Shown: positions 1 through 6,835 of the stretch, piece after piece
How positions within the stretch are numbered: the first letter of the stretch is position 1
How the letters are laid out: each line of letters begins with the position of its first letter
NCBI GenBank assembly: GCA_003507475.1
Contig: DNVQ01000009.1
Coordinates: 7,954 to 16,633 of the forward strand
DNA: 8,680 nucleotides
Direction: 5' to 3'
From: Candidatus Moraniibacteriota bacterium
GTDB lineage: Bacteria; Patescibacteriota; Minisyncoccia; Moranbacterales; UBA9337
Translations under genes and position numbers: made by a program
Notes under the pieces: model-generated
What the model saw: only the letters and a program-made list of their open reading frames with translations
The model's database searches: none
Told to the model about the DNA's origin: nothing

Positions 1-170
1 GATATTTCATTAGCACTTTCTTTTTCCGCCGGAGAAATAATGTTTTCTTTCTTTTCTTCAACCGACCCACCTTTAGCACCTCCTTCAACGTGTCCAAACT
101 TATTAGATAAATCCAAATCATTTTCCCCAATCGGCTCCAAGCTAGAACTTATTATTTTTTCATCAGGCAT
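1..170 (-). CDS. Hypothetical protein, N-terminal fragment (C-terminus beyond the left edge)
   Basis: This frame opens with ATG at 170 (minus) and stays open for 56 codons to the window edge, so the C-terminus is missing. It begins MPDEKIISSSLEPIGEN and continues with polar, charged and glycine-containing sequence (for example HVEGGAKGGS, then EEKKE). There is no signal peptide or hydrophobic segment. The visible part looks like a disordered N-terminal extension, so no family can be assigned. It is the fourth gene in a minus-strand series, 94 bases downstream of the 100-residue gene. The gap holds strong hairpins, so it may be expressed at a different level from the genes before it. The leader ends GGGACGAGAAAAAT before the ATG and offers at best a weak purine-rich ribosome site. 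The gene is likely real because of its orientation, composition and position, but its function is unknown. Confidence 0.7.
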   Translation of the reverse strand, partial: MPDEKIISSSLEPIGENDLDLSNKFGHVEGGAKGGSVEEKKENIISPAEKESANEI

Positions 171-264
171 ATTTTTCTCGTCCCGTTAAATTGCGGTAAT
201 CCGCACTATTTAACTGGGATTATCCCATTAAATTACTTAAATTAAACTATGATTGAATTTAATA
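171..264 (-). repeat. Intergenic region with two overlapping hairpins
   Basis: Bases 182-196 pair with 201-218 around a TAAT loop. The stem has 15 pairs, interrupted only by a 2-base bulge (206-207) and a 1-base bulge (215). A second perfect hairpin, TGGGA-TTA-TCCCA at 215-227, shares bases 215-218 with the first, so the two are mutually exclusive. CCCGTTAAATT (182-192) is echoed by CCCATTAAATT (224-234). In the minus direction no T-run follows the stem, so this is not a standard intrinsic terminator. It could be a REP-like dispersed element, an mRNA-stabilising or processing structure at the 3' end of the 100-residue gene, or a weak attenuator before the next gene. The structure is directly visible; the role is inferred. 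Confidence 0.6.
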
Positions 265-567
265 TTAGCTATTCTTTATGTCATTCTTAACTTCCTCTAC
301 TATTTCACTTACTATTGTATCATAATTTTCAATTTTTGTATTTAAAAATTTTTCAATACTATCAGCATCCGTTCCTTCTTTAAGCATTTTTTCAAATTCT
401 ATCCGATCCGGCTCGTCCAGCTTATCCACTGTCTCAATGAATATCTTTTTTAAGATAATCTCTCCAATTTTCGCCAAAATTTCATCTTGTTTATCCTCAG
501 AAAGTTTATTTAAACCCAAATATTGCATTATATCTTCCTTGATTTTATCTTGATTTTTTTGGTTCAT
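265..567 (-). CDS. Small acidic helical protein, DUF5663-like (tentative)
   Basis: This is a complete 100-residue frame with ATG at 567 and TAA at 265. It has no signal peptide, cysteine or membrane segment. The core at residues 15-62 contains YLGLNKLSEDKQDEILAKIG, then an amphipathic helix (EIILKKIFIETVDKLDEPDR) and EFEKML. An acidic helix covers about 70-97. The pattern of an L-G-L turn, a helix ending in a leucine-rich stretch, and 'LDE(P)D..EFEKML' resembles the small DUF5663 proteins I remember from Candidate Phyla Radiation genomes. I could not verify this, and that family has no known function. It lies 21 bases after the stop of the 1214-residue gene on the same strand, which suggests co-transcription and perhaps a partner role. 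The leader is almost all A and T with no Shine-Dalgarno sequence. Confidence 0.85.
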   Translation of the reverse strand: MNQKNQDKIKEDIMQYLGLNKLSEDKQDEILAKIGEIILKKIFIETVDKLDEPDRIEFEKMLKEGTDADSIEKFLNTKIENYDTIVSEIVEEVKNDIKNS

Positions 568-588
568 ATTTTTTTTATTAATTTTTAT

Positions 589-3500
589 TTATGCAGCTAC
601 TTCTATTTTGGCTAAAGAATCTCTAAGTTTACCGATTGCCCCTTCATCATGTGCCGCTCGAATAGTTCTTACTATATATTTCCCAAGTGTATCATTGTCT
701 CTATACTCAACATCACCCACAACATCTTTTGTTGCCTCTTTGAAAGCCAATAACAATTCATTATTAGCCAAATCTCTCATTGAAACTCCCCTTAAAGCTG
801 CTAATTCTCTCATTACTTTCCCTTCATCGGCAGTACTGCTCAGCATATCTTTAAGTTCAGCTTGAATAAGAGAAGCCATATATTGGCTATACACCTCATC
901 TTCATTTAAATTCATAGCAATACCTTCTGTATCATCAATATTTCCAAAAATTCCTTCATAAGTCCTAATTGAACCCATTAAATCCTGCTGACTCACTGTT
1001 CTTAATGTTTCAGCTATGCTTTGATTGGGATTTTCTATTTTTCCATCACGCAAAAGGTAATTCAGAATTCTTCCCATTTTAGTATTTGCCATCTCATCAT
1101 CACTAAAAGCGTTACCTACCGGTAAATTACTTGAAACCACATCCATAGAATCTTCTCCTCCACCATGAACTACGCTATCCACCCTCTTGGCTTCGGCAAT
1201 AAATTCAGCAGTGGACATTTGATTTATTTTTGCATAATGTTCCGGATCAATCCCTATGCGCTTAGCGGCCAATGCTTCTTGTTTGCCCATATTTTTTCTC
1301 ACTTCCTCCATATCTTTCTCTGCAGCATCTTGGGGTAGAATATCTTTTTCTGTTATATCTCCGGTTATATTTTCTTTTGCAAAAACTGCGGACTCTTTAA
1401 TTCCAGGGGGCACAACTTTATTGCCTTGAGTATTTTCCACTGATCCTCTATTATCATCTTCAAATATACTCCCCTCATCCTCGGGAGTCTCTGCATTATC
1501 TTGATTTTCCGAACCAGCTGATTCTCGTTCATCATTTTCAAATTCATCCCCCTCATCCTCAGGAACTGTTGCGTTTTCTTGATTTCCCAAACCAGAAGCA
1601 CCCTCAGAATTTACCGGTAAGTCAACTTTCTGTCCATCTGTGAAATCCACGATCCTTATATCAGCCGGATTACTTAAATTAATATCTATTTTTGAATCAA
1701 TTGATATCTTATCAAAATCATGACTTCCTCCGGTAAATTCTCCTACAATGCCAATAGCTCTTTTATCAGCCCATTCTTCAACTGATGAATATTTAACCGG
1801 ATCCCAGCCCATTTTTCCTTCAGTTAATTTTTCATGATTTTGAATTAATAATTTAGCTACTGTATCTTTCATGCTTGAACCTTCTTGGACATAAATATTT
1901 CCCTCACCAGACTCATTTAAAACAATTCCATTATATTCAGCACTGCTCCCCACGTGGATCTCTTGATTACCAGTAGGAGAGTTTTTTTCTTCAGCTCCAG
2001 TATTATTTCCTGCTTGTTCTAGAGTACCAGAAGAATCACTTTTATCTTCTTCAAAATCTGCCCTCACTTCATGCTCTTGAGAATCCGACATCATCATTGC
2101 AGGTTGCTCCACATTTTGTGGAGTATGTATTTTTTTAATATTATTCAATGTTTCAAATATCTCACCTTCATTATTTATAATTTTCTGAACATGAGAAGGC
2201 ATAGCCTCAGCTTCTTGCAAATGTGATGGAGGGATATTAGGCGAAGAATGAACGCTGGATCCATGATGGCTTGATATAGTATCTGGCTTCAAAGAATTTT
2301 TATTTTCAAAGATATTATTTTTTAATTCATCAGGACCAAAAAACTCTCTAACTAATTGACCTGCCATATAAAAAGTAGAGCTTACTGCGATAGCTTTAGC
2401 TAAAGATACCACCATTCTTTTTCCGACTGCTTTCTTTTCTTTTGCGACTTCTTCGGTGATATTTTCCACAGCCAAGCCAAGTTCTTTTTTAAAAGCTTCG
2501 TCGACCTCGGCACCCAATTCATCTATATATGCCAATCTTTTTTCCAAGAGTTCAACTCCCTCTTCTATAGATTTTTCTTTTTCAATCACAGCCTCGTTCT
2601 CAGCTTTTTCATAAAAACACTTTGTGGCCACAGCGATACCCAAAGGCAAAGTCACATTTCTTAAACCAGGAATGTAGTTAGCTGCTAAAGCCATTGCGCC
2701 ACCTACAGCAGCAATACCTCCACTAAATCCCAAGACTTTTGACCCTGTTTTTTTAGCTATCAGCTCCTTGGGCTTTCCCAATAACTCTTTATATTTATCC
2801 AAAAAGCTTGCCGTTCCTGCACCAAAACTCCTTTTGAAACTTTCTAATTTTGGATTTTTTTCAAGTTTTATATTTTCTTTGGCACTCATCACCTGCAAAG
2901 CCTCTCCAAAATGAGCGTAACGATAAATAATTTCTCGCTCCTCCTTATCTGCTGGCTTTTCCAGTATCACCATAACATTTAAATAATTTTCCACGGCTTC
3001 CAAATAATCTTTTTTTGAATTTTCCAATTCTTTTTCTGCATTTCCCATATCAACTTTATCCATTTTGAAAAATCTCTTCATTGCAGAACTTGTTTTATTA
3101 AATTCATATTCTTTCTGAAGATAAGTAGTGCGCATACTCTTCATATAATTTCCATAATCTCTGAGTTTTCTCTCTATTTCTTCTTTCTCATTTTCAGTCA
3201 TTTTATTTTCATCAAGTGCTCTCGCCTCTCTTAATTTTTCAATTCTTAATTTTAACTCCTCATCGCTAGACAATAGAAAATCTTGACGATCTTTTTTGTG
3301 TAAATTGAAAAAATACTTCACATCTTCATCATCCGCTCCGGCTGATTTTAGCTTTTTATACACTTCATCCAAAGTAAAATCTTTTTTAACATCTTTTTTC
3401 TCTTTTTCGGTCTCTCTAATGCCAACCTCTATCGCTTCAATTTTTGATTGTAAATCCACCCCGACCAAATCCCACGCCATGTTAATTTTAGAATCATCAC

Positions 3501-4233
3501 CGTCCAAAAAATTAAAAGTATTAGCCGTTCGAACAAACTGCTCTTTTAAAAATTCGCCTACATTATCACTGTAGCCCGTCCATTTGTTTTCTTCTCTTTT
3601 TGCCTGATAAAGAGGCAAAATCTCTTTTTCAAAAAATTTAGCCGCATCACCTTTTTCAACATCAGTCAAAATAACTTCCTGCTTCTTCTCATCTTCTTGT
3701 TTTACACTCTTTTTTCTTATTATTGTTTTCTTTTTTTCTCCAGAAACCGAAACAGGCTCAACAACCTCTGTTGAATTATCTTTTGAGGAGGACTTTTCTC
3801 CTGGCTCGTCTTGTTCTTTCTCATCCAAAACTTTTAAAATTACTTCGTATTTTTTTCCTGATTTTTTTGTAGATTCCACAGTCGCAAACCCCTGCAATTC
3901 TTTAAGAACATTTTCTTCGCTAATAACCTGCCCCTCATCTTTAAGTCTTCCAATTATAATAGTTCTAATCTTTCTGGTTGAAGCCAAAATAGTGTTTTCT
4001 TTATACCCACCCTTTCTCAGTGCCTTACCCACAAAATCATCTAGAAATCCCCTAACTTTAATCTCTTCTTCAGATGATAAAGTATTCCGTCTGGAAACTT
4101 CATCATTCTTTTTCCTCTTTTCATGATTGGGAATTTCAGCCTCATTTTCAAACGCATCAAAATCCTTCTCGAATTGTTTTCCGAATTTTTTCCAATCTGC
4201 TTGACTTGTTGGATCTAAAAGTTTTTCTGCCAT
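589..4233 (-). CDS. Large membrane-anchored hypothetical protein with acidic repeat and possible LysM-like module
   Basis: This 1214-residue frame starts with ATG at 4233 and has no cleavable signal peptide. Residues 1-490 are highly charged and largely helical, with lysine/glutamate-rich coiled-coil stretches at about 270-445 and a low-complexity linker at about 140-190. Three hydrophobic stretches follow: about 499-521 (GFSGGIAAVGGAMALAANYI), 524-541 (LPLGIAVATKCFY) and 607-628 (MVVSLAKAIAVSSTFYMAGQ). A charged helix lies between the second and third. Residues 633-760 are a Ser/His/Asn/Glu-rich linker. Residues about 765-875 form a compact module containing IYVQEGSSMKDTVAKLL, which faintly recalls LysM-type domains. 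Two 26-residue acidic repeats occupy 881-932, and a helical domain fills about 950-1214. With three crossings the N-terminus would be cytoplasmic and the C-terminal half outside. The start lies 18 bases after the preceding stop, so this is the second gene of the operon. I do not recognise a family; the topology and module call are inferences. Confidence 0.93.
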   Translation of the reverse strand: MAEKLLDPTSQADWKKFGKQFEKDFDAFENEAEIPNHEKRKKNDEVSRRNTLSSEEEIKVRGFLDDFVGKALRKGGYKENTILASTRKIRTIIIGRLKDEGQVISEENVLKELQGFATVESTKKSGKKYEVILKVLDEKEQDEPGEKSSSKDNSTEVVEPVSVSGEKKKTIIRKKSVKQEDEKKQEVILTDVEKGDAAKFFEKEILPLYQAKREENKWTGYSDNVGEFLKEQFVRTANTFNFLDGDDSKINMAWDLVGVDLQSKIEAIEVGIRETEKEKKDVKKDFTLDEVYKKLKSAGADDEDVKYFFNLHKKDRQDFLLSSDEELKLRIEKLREARALDENKMTENEKEEIERKLRDYGNYMKSMRTTYLQKEYEFNKTSSAMKRFFKMDKVDMGNAEKELENSKKDYLEAVENYLNVMVILEKPADKEEREIIYRYAHFGEALQVMSAKENIKLEKNPKLESFKRSFGAGTASFLDKYKELLGKPKELIAKKTGSKVLGFSGGIAAVGGAMALAANYIPGLRNVTLPLGIAVATKCFYEKAENEAVIEKEKSIEEGVELLEKRLAYIDELGAEVDEAFKKELGLAVENITEEVAKEKKAVGKRMVVSLAKAIAVSSTFYMAGQLVREFFGPDELKNNIFENKNSLKPDTISSHHGSSVHSSPNIPPSHLQEAEAMPSHVQKIINNEGEIFETLNNIKKIHTPQNVEQPAMMMSDSQEHEVRADFEEDKSDSSGTLEQAGNNTGAEEKNSPTGNQEIHVGSSAEYNGIVLNESGEGNIYVQEGSSMKDTVAKLLIQNHEKLTEGKMGWDPVKYSSVEEWADKRAIGIVGEFTGGSHDFDKISIDSKIDINLSNPADIRIVDFTDGQKVDLPVNSEGASGLGNQENATVPEDEGDEFENDERESAGSENQDNAETPEDEGSIFEDDNRGSVENTQGNKVVPPGIKESAVFAKENITGDITEKDILPQDAAEKDMEEVRKNMGKQEALAAKRIGIDPEHYAKINQMSTAEFIAEAKRVDSVVHGGGEDSMDVVSSNLPVGNAFSDDEMANTKMGRILNYLLRDGKIENPNQSIAETLRTVSQQDLMGSIRTYEGIFGNIDDTEGIAMNLNEDEVYSQYMASLIQAELKDMLSSTADEGKVMRELAALRGVSMRDLANNELLLAFKEATKDVVGDVEYRDNDTLGKYIVRTIRAAHDEGAIGKLRDSLAKIEVAA
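1438..1593 (-). repeat. Two tandem 78-bp units encoding an acidic 26-residue repeat
   Basis: Within the 1214-residue gene, residues 881-906 and 907-932 are imperfect copies. Both contain ENQ/ENA-type residues, then a PEDEG core, then an F-E-(N/D)-D segment: NATVPEDEGDEFENDERES against NAETPEDEGSIFEDDNRGS. The unit length is exactly 26 codons in both. A much weaker third partial copy may begin at 933 (ENTQGN...P). The DNA is also visibly similar between units, with shared CCCTCATCCTC blocks on the plus strand, so this is a fairly recent in-frame duplication rather than convergent acidic composition. It sits between the possible LysM-like module and the C-terminal helical domain and probably acts as a flexible acidic spacer. 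Confidence 0.85.
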
Positions 4234-4252
4234 AAAATAATTTAATTATTTT
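4234..4252 (-). repeat. AT-only palindrome filling the junction between the two large genes
   Basis: The 18 bases between the 719- and 1214-residue genes, plus the first base of the upstream stop codon, form a perfect inverted repeat: AAAATAATT, a central T, AATTATTTT. It contains no G or C, so RNA pairing would be weak. It lies immediately before the ATG at 4233, where a ribosome-binding site would be expected, and no Shine-Dalgarno sequence is present. In DNA this AT-rich such palindromes can arise by chance. Confidence 0.4.
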
Positions 4253-6411
4253 TATTTTCTATTTTTTATAATAAATTCAGCTACATTCTCTTCATTTCCT
4301 GTAAAAAACTTTCTCTTTCTAAATTCTTCCATCAAGAAAAAAACAGCTTGAGTTTCCAGCGTAAAATCCACTCTTTCTTGAGGAAATTTTTCCCAAGGAA
4401 ATTTGCTTCTAGCACCTTCAACGAATCTATTCGCTATTTCTTTCGACTTTTCTACAATATTTTTTTCTTTTTCCGTAAATTTAAATTCCGCTCCTTCCGA
4501 GCTTTCTTTGAATTTTAATAATTCCTCTTCCCAATTAGAGCTAATCAAATTAATAATCTCACTATCCAATTTATTTATTTCATTTAATATATTTTCATCC
4601 ATTTCATCGCTTTCTTCCATTTTTTTAAATTTTCTGTTTATTTGAGCAAATTTATCATCCAATAAATGGATTCTCTTCATCAAATCTTTATTGAATTCTT
4701 TTTCATCTTTGTGTTTTAATGCAAAATCTTTAAATTTATTGCTAAGAGAAACCTTATCCATACCCAAATCTCCTCTTCTCTCTTTTATCGCATTTATTGA
4801 AGATAATAATTTTTTAATATCTTCGGGGGAAAGTATTTTTTCATCAGACCCATCCTCTTTTGTGGATTCAATATTTTCTTTGGAATTTTCTTTTACTCTT
4901 TGATATCTTTTATCTTTCCTAAAACTCTTCAAATCAATTTTCCCGATAACTTCCATATCATCAACTAATTTTTTAGTAATCACAAAAGTATTTTTTTCGT
5001 TCTCGCCCAGCTCGTACCCAACTATCCCAAAACTATCGATTGGAAATCCTGTCTTATTATCATGCCTAATATAGACAGTTCCAGTTTCTCCATATTGATC
5101 CTCTAATTCAATAATCTTCTTTGCCGCTTCAATATCTTTCACTTTCTCGATTGATGCACCATGCTCCCCATGCAACTCAGATTCTGCTAAATCACTGATG
5201 GCATCATCAACCTCTACAGATTTTTCGAAAATACCTGTTCCATTTTTTCTTTCATACAATTCAATCCAGTCTCTATCGGCCCATTTCTGCATATCATGGC
5301 GCAGTTGATTTATTTTTGTTAAGGTTTTTCTACTAACTTCTTTAATAACATCAAATTCCCCAACCTCTCTCCTATATTGCTCAATAATCGCAGAAATTTT
5401 ATTTTGAAAATCAGTATCTTTTGGATAAGCTTCTTTAAATTCCTCTAATTTTTTACCAAAAAACCCAAGCAAAGAATATGCTTCTTTTTTAATTTCCTTA
5501 ATATCATTTATCATCAATTCTTCATCACTGCCGATCAACATTTCATGTTCAGCTAAATTTTGAGCAAAATCCTTATCTTTAATAGCCTTTTTGATAATAG
5601 GAGGAAGCTCTTTCACAACATTATTATCGTCGATATCAACATCTTCTTTTGCCGAATCATTGGTCAAAATTGTTCTTTTTTTAATTTGTTTTCTATATTT
5701 TTCAACGAAACCTTCCATCTCTTTTCTGCGAGATATTATATCTTGAAGACTCTCCTTGGTATATTCGCTTGCCATCGCATCAGTATTCTTTCTGAAATTT
5801 TCTATATCTTCTTTGCTAAAATTTAATTGACCCATCTCATCATGGATAAAAGTCGCCACCTCTCCATTAACATTCGCTTCTCCGATTATTTTTTCTATTT
5901 CATCAATAGCTTTTGCAGTTTTATCAACCTCTAATTCAATTTCCCTACCCAGCATCAAATTATCTTCATTTCCCCCCATATCTTCATCTTCTTTTTTTAG
6001 ATTTTCTATCTTTTCTCGGCATCCTACTTCAATTGATTCTATTAACTCGGCTCTCATTTTATCATCCAGTATTGAAGATTTTGAAACTCCTTCAATTTCA
6101 ATTTTTTTTTGTTCTTCCAAAAGCCTTTTTTTATATCCTAAGGTTATTAATTCTATCTTTGCAGATCTCTCATCCATATCTAATTCATCAGAATTTGAAA
6201 CTTTGTCTATTTCAAGTTGCATTTCTCTATCTAGTTGCCTTTGAATATCTTCTAAATTATTTGAAGAATTTTCTACTTCAATATCAACAATCAAAGATTT
6301 ATTATCTCCTTCTTCATGATCATTTTTTTGTTTTTTCTTTTTAGCAGCTCTTTCGATTTTTTGTTTTCTATTGCCCGGCTTCTGTGGTATTGAGTCTAAA
6401 TCTTTTTCCAT
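4252..6411 (-). CDS. Large soluble coiled-coil hypothetical protein, first gene of the operon
   Basis: This complete 719-residue frame starts with ATG at 6411 and stops with TAA at 4252. It has no signal peptide and no membrane segment, and is very rich in Lys, Glu, Asp, Asn and Ile. A basic patch (residues about 11-31, including RAAKKKKQK) precedes long charged helices at about 50-140, 155-250 and 290-370. Residues about 435-500 interrupt the helical pattern with a probable beta-rich island (YGETGTVYIRHDNKTGFPID through NTFVITKKLVDDMEVIGKID). Further charged helices follow at about 540-645, and a more hydrophobic aromatic C-terminus (about 665-719, including SKFPWEKFP and FFLMEEFRKRKFF) looks folded. 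The promoter at 6447-6475 lies just upstream, and the next gene begins 18 bases downstream. Length, pattern and context suggest a cytoplasmic structural or scaffold partner of the membrane-anchored protein. I recognise no family and no catalytic motif. Confidence 0.93.
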   Translation of the reverse strand: MEKDLDSIPQKPGNRKQKIERAAKKKKQKNDHEEGDNKSLIVDIEVENSSNNLEDIQRQLDREMQLEIDKVSNSDELDMDERSAKIELITLGYKKRLLEEQKKIEIEGVSKSSILDDKMRAELIESIEVGCREKIENLKKEDEDMGGNEDNLMLGREIELEVDKTAKAIDEIEKIIGEANVNGEVATFIHDEMGQLNFSKEDIENFRKNTDAMASEYTKESLQDIISRRKEMEGFVEKYRKQIKKRTILTNDSAKEDVDIDDNNVVKELPPIIKKAIKDKDFAQNLAEHEMLIGSDEELMINDIKEIKKEAYSLLGFFGKKLEEFKEAYPKDTDFQNKISAIIEQYRREVGEFDVIKEVSRKTLTKINQLRHDMQKWADRDWIELYERKNGTGIFEKSVEVDDAISDLAESELHGEHGASIEKVKDIEAAKKIIELEDQYGETGTVYIRHDNKTGFPIDSFGIVGYELGENEKNTFVITKKLVDDMEVIGKIDLKSFRKDKRYQRVKENSKENIESTKEDGSDEKILSPEDIKKLLSSINAIKERRGDLGMDKVSLSNKFKDFALKHKDEKEFNKDLMKRIHLLDDKFAQINRKFKKMEESDEMDENILNEINKLDSEIINLISSNWEEELLKFKESSEGAEFKFTEKEKNIVEKSKEIANRFVEGARSKFPWEKFPQERVDFTLETQAVFFLMEEFRKRKFFTGNEENVAEFIIKNRK

Positions 6412-6414
6412 ACC

Positions 6415-6441
6415 AAAAAAATAAAAAAGTTATTTGTAACT
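6415..6441 (-). promoter_or_regulatory. Short stem-loop plus U-rich tract at the predicted mRNA 5' end
   Basis: On the minus strand AGTTA-CAAA-TAACT (6441 to 6428) is followed by T6-A-T7 (6427 to 6415), just before the ATG at 6411. The predicted transcription start, about seven bases beyond the -10 box, falls at the first base of this stem. The stem has only five pairs, four of them A-U, so it is too weak for a confident intrinsic terminator. It could be a 5'-end stabilising hairpin, a weak attenuator, or chance in AT-rich DNA. Confidence 0.3.
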
Positions 6442-6446
6442 ATTTG

Positions 6447-6475
6447 ATTATACCATAACTTTATTTATTCAACAA
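6447..6475 (-). promoter_or_regulatory. Sigma-70-type extended -10 promoter for the minus-strand operon
   Basis: Reading the minus strand, a perfect TATAAT lies at 6452 to 6447 and is directly preceded by TGG (6455 to 6453), giving the extended -10 motif TGnTATAAT. A poor -35 box, TTGTTG (6475 to 6470), is placed with an ideal 17-base spacer. The predicted start of transcription is near 6440, leaving a leader of about 29 bases before the ATG at 6411. The extended -10 element would compensate for the weak -35. Its position upstream of the first of four tandem genes supports it as the operon promoter. Confidence 0.75.
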
Positions 6476-6547
6476 AAAATGCTATTATATAATTGCGTAA
6501 AAAAATAAATTTAAAAACAATTTCTGTTTCTACTCGCCATCTCGCTC

Positions 6548-6708
6548 ATGTCATCCTGAAAAGTAGATTTTATTGGATGATTCGCCGCGGCGAAGAATTC
6601 ATATAAAAGCACTTATTCGGGATCTCGATCATCAAACGATAGATTCTGAATAAATGATTTTTATCCGTTCGTTTCCTCACGGTAAAAATCTATTTTTCAG
6701 AATGACAT
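6548..6708. repeat. 161-bp structured inverted-repeat element (REP/MITE-like), non-coding
   Basis: The ends are 24-base inverted repeats (6548-6571 and 6685-6708) that differ at two positions, one of which would still form a G-U pair. Three smaller structures lie inside: a perfect 14-base palindrome TTCGCCGCGGCGAA (6581-6594), a stem of 13 pairs counting G-U (6613-6625 with 6641-6653), and an 11-pair stem with one bulge (6656-6667 with 6680-6690). The last stem competes with the outer right arm. The termini, ATGTCAT(C/T)CTGA, and the inner GGCGAAGAAT resemble a family of intergenic repeats seen in many bacterial phyla (of the type GTCATTCTGAGCG...GCGAAGAATC); that is from memory. No open frame and no clear target-site duplication are visible. 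It may be a non-autonomous mobile element relic or a structured RNA. Confidence 0.7.
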
Positions 6709-6835
6709 ATTGAGGACCTTAAGTTGCCTTGGGATAAGATATTGTACTTAATGATTGTTTGGATTTGATATAGAAAACACCAAGATAGATAAATCAAGAT
6801 TTAAAAAAATAAATTTAAATAACAAAAATAAAAAA

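Larger units (their letters stand above)
6412..6835. other. Divergent non-coding region between the operon and the glycosyltransferase
   Basis: Besides the minus-strand promoter and the inverted-repeat element, I see no gene here. Bases 6476-6547 are AT-rich and featureless. For the plus-strand gene a possible but weak promoter is TTGAGG (6710-6715) with TAAGAT (6735-6740) at a 19-base spacing, and it starts right at the edge of the repeat element. Bases 6755-6835 are in frame with the glycosyltransferase from a TTG, but the encoded stretch is almost only Asn, Lys, Ile and Phe and reads like untranslated A-rich leader. Confidence 0.5.

Noticed and set aside
182..227. Hairpins considered as an intrinsic terminator
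   Set aside because: Neither strand has a T-run directly after the stem, and the next minus-strand gene starts only 12 bases beyond it.
608..865. Plus-strand frames inside the large minus-strand genes (608-865, 3296-3574, 4403-4645, 4691-4903, 5560-5826)
   Set aside because: All are antisense shadows with Ser/Leu/Phe-biased composition and no initiation context.
1438..1593. Repeats considered as a possible CRISPR array
   Set aside because: The two 78-base units are contiguous, in frame and coding, with no spacers.
1365..1601. A 78-codon minus-strand frame over the acidic repeat
   Set aside because: It is another reading frame of the same tandem repeat, and its apparent repetition simply reflects the DNA duplication.
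5913..6344. A 143-codon plus-strand frame rich in Leu, Phe and Tyr
   Set aside because: It is wholly antisense to the charged coiled-coil gene. Its composition is what the complement of Lys/Glu codons gives, and it has no ribosome site or promoter.
6412..6754. tRNA or known riboswitch in the divergent region
   Set aside because: No cloverleaf with a T-arm motif and no recognisable riboswitch core could be found; the structure is explained by the inverted-repeat element.
6755..6835. TTG-initiated 27-residue N-terminal extension of the glycosyltransferase
   Set aside because: There is no ribosome site, the Asn/Lys/Ile content looks like untranslated A-rich DNA, and family members start just before the first membrane helix, which fits the ATG at 6836.
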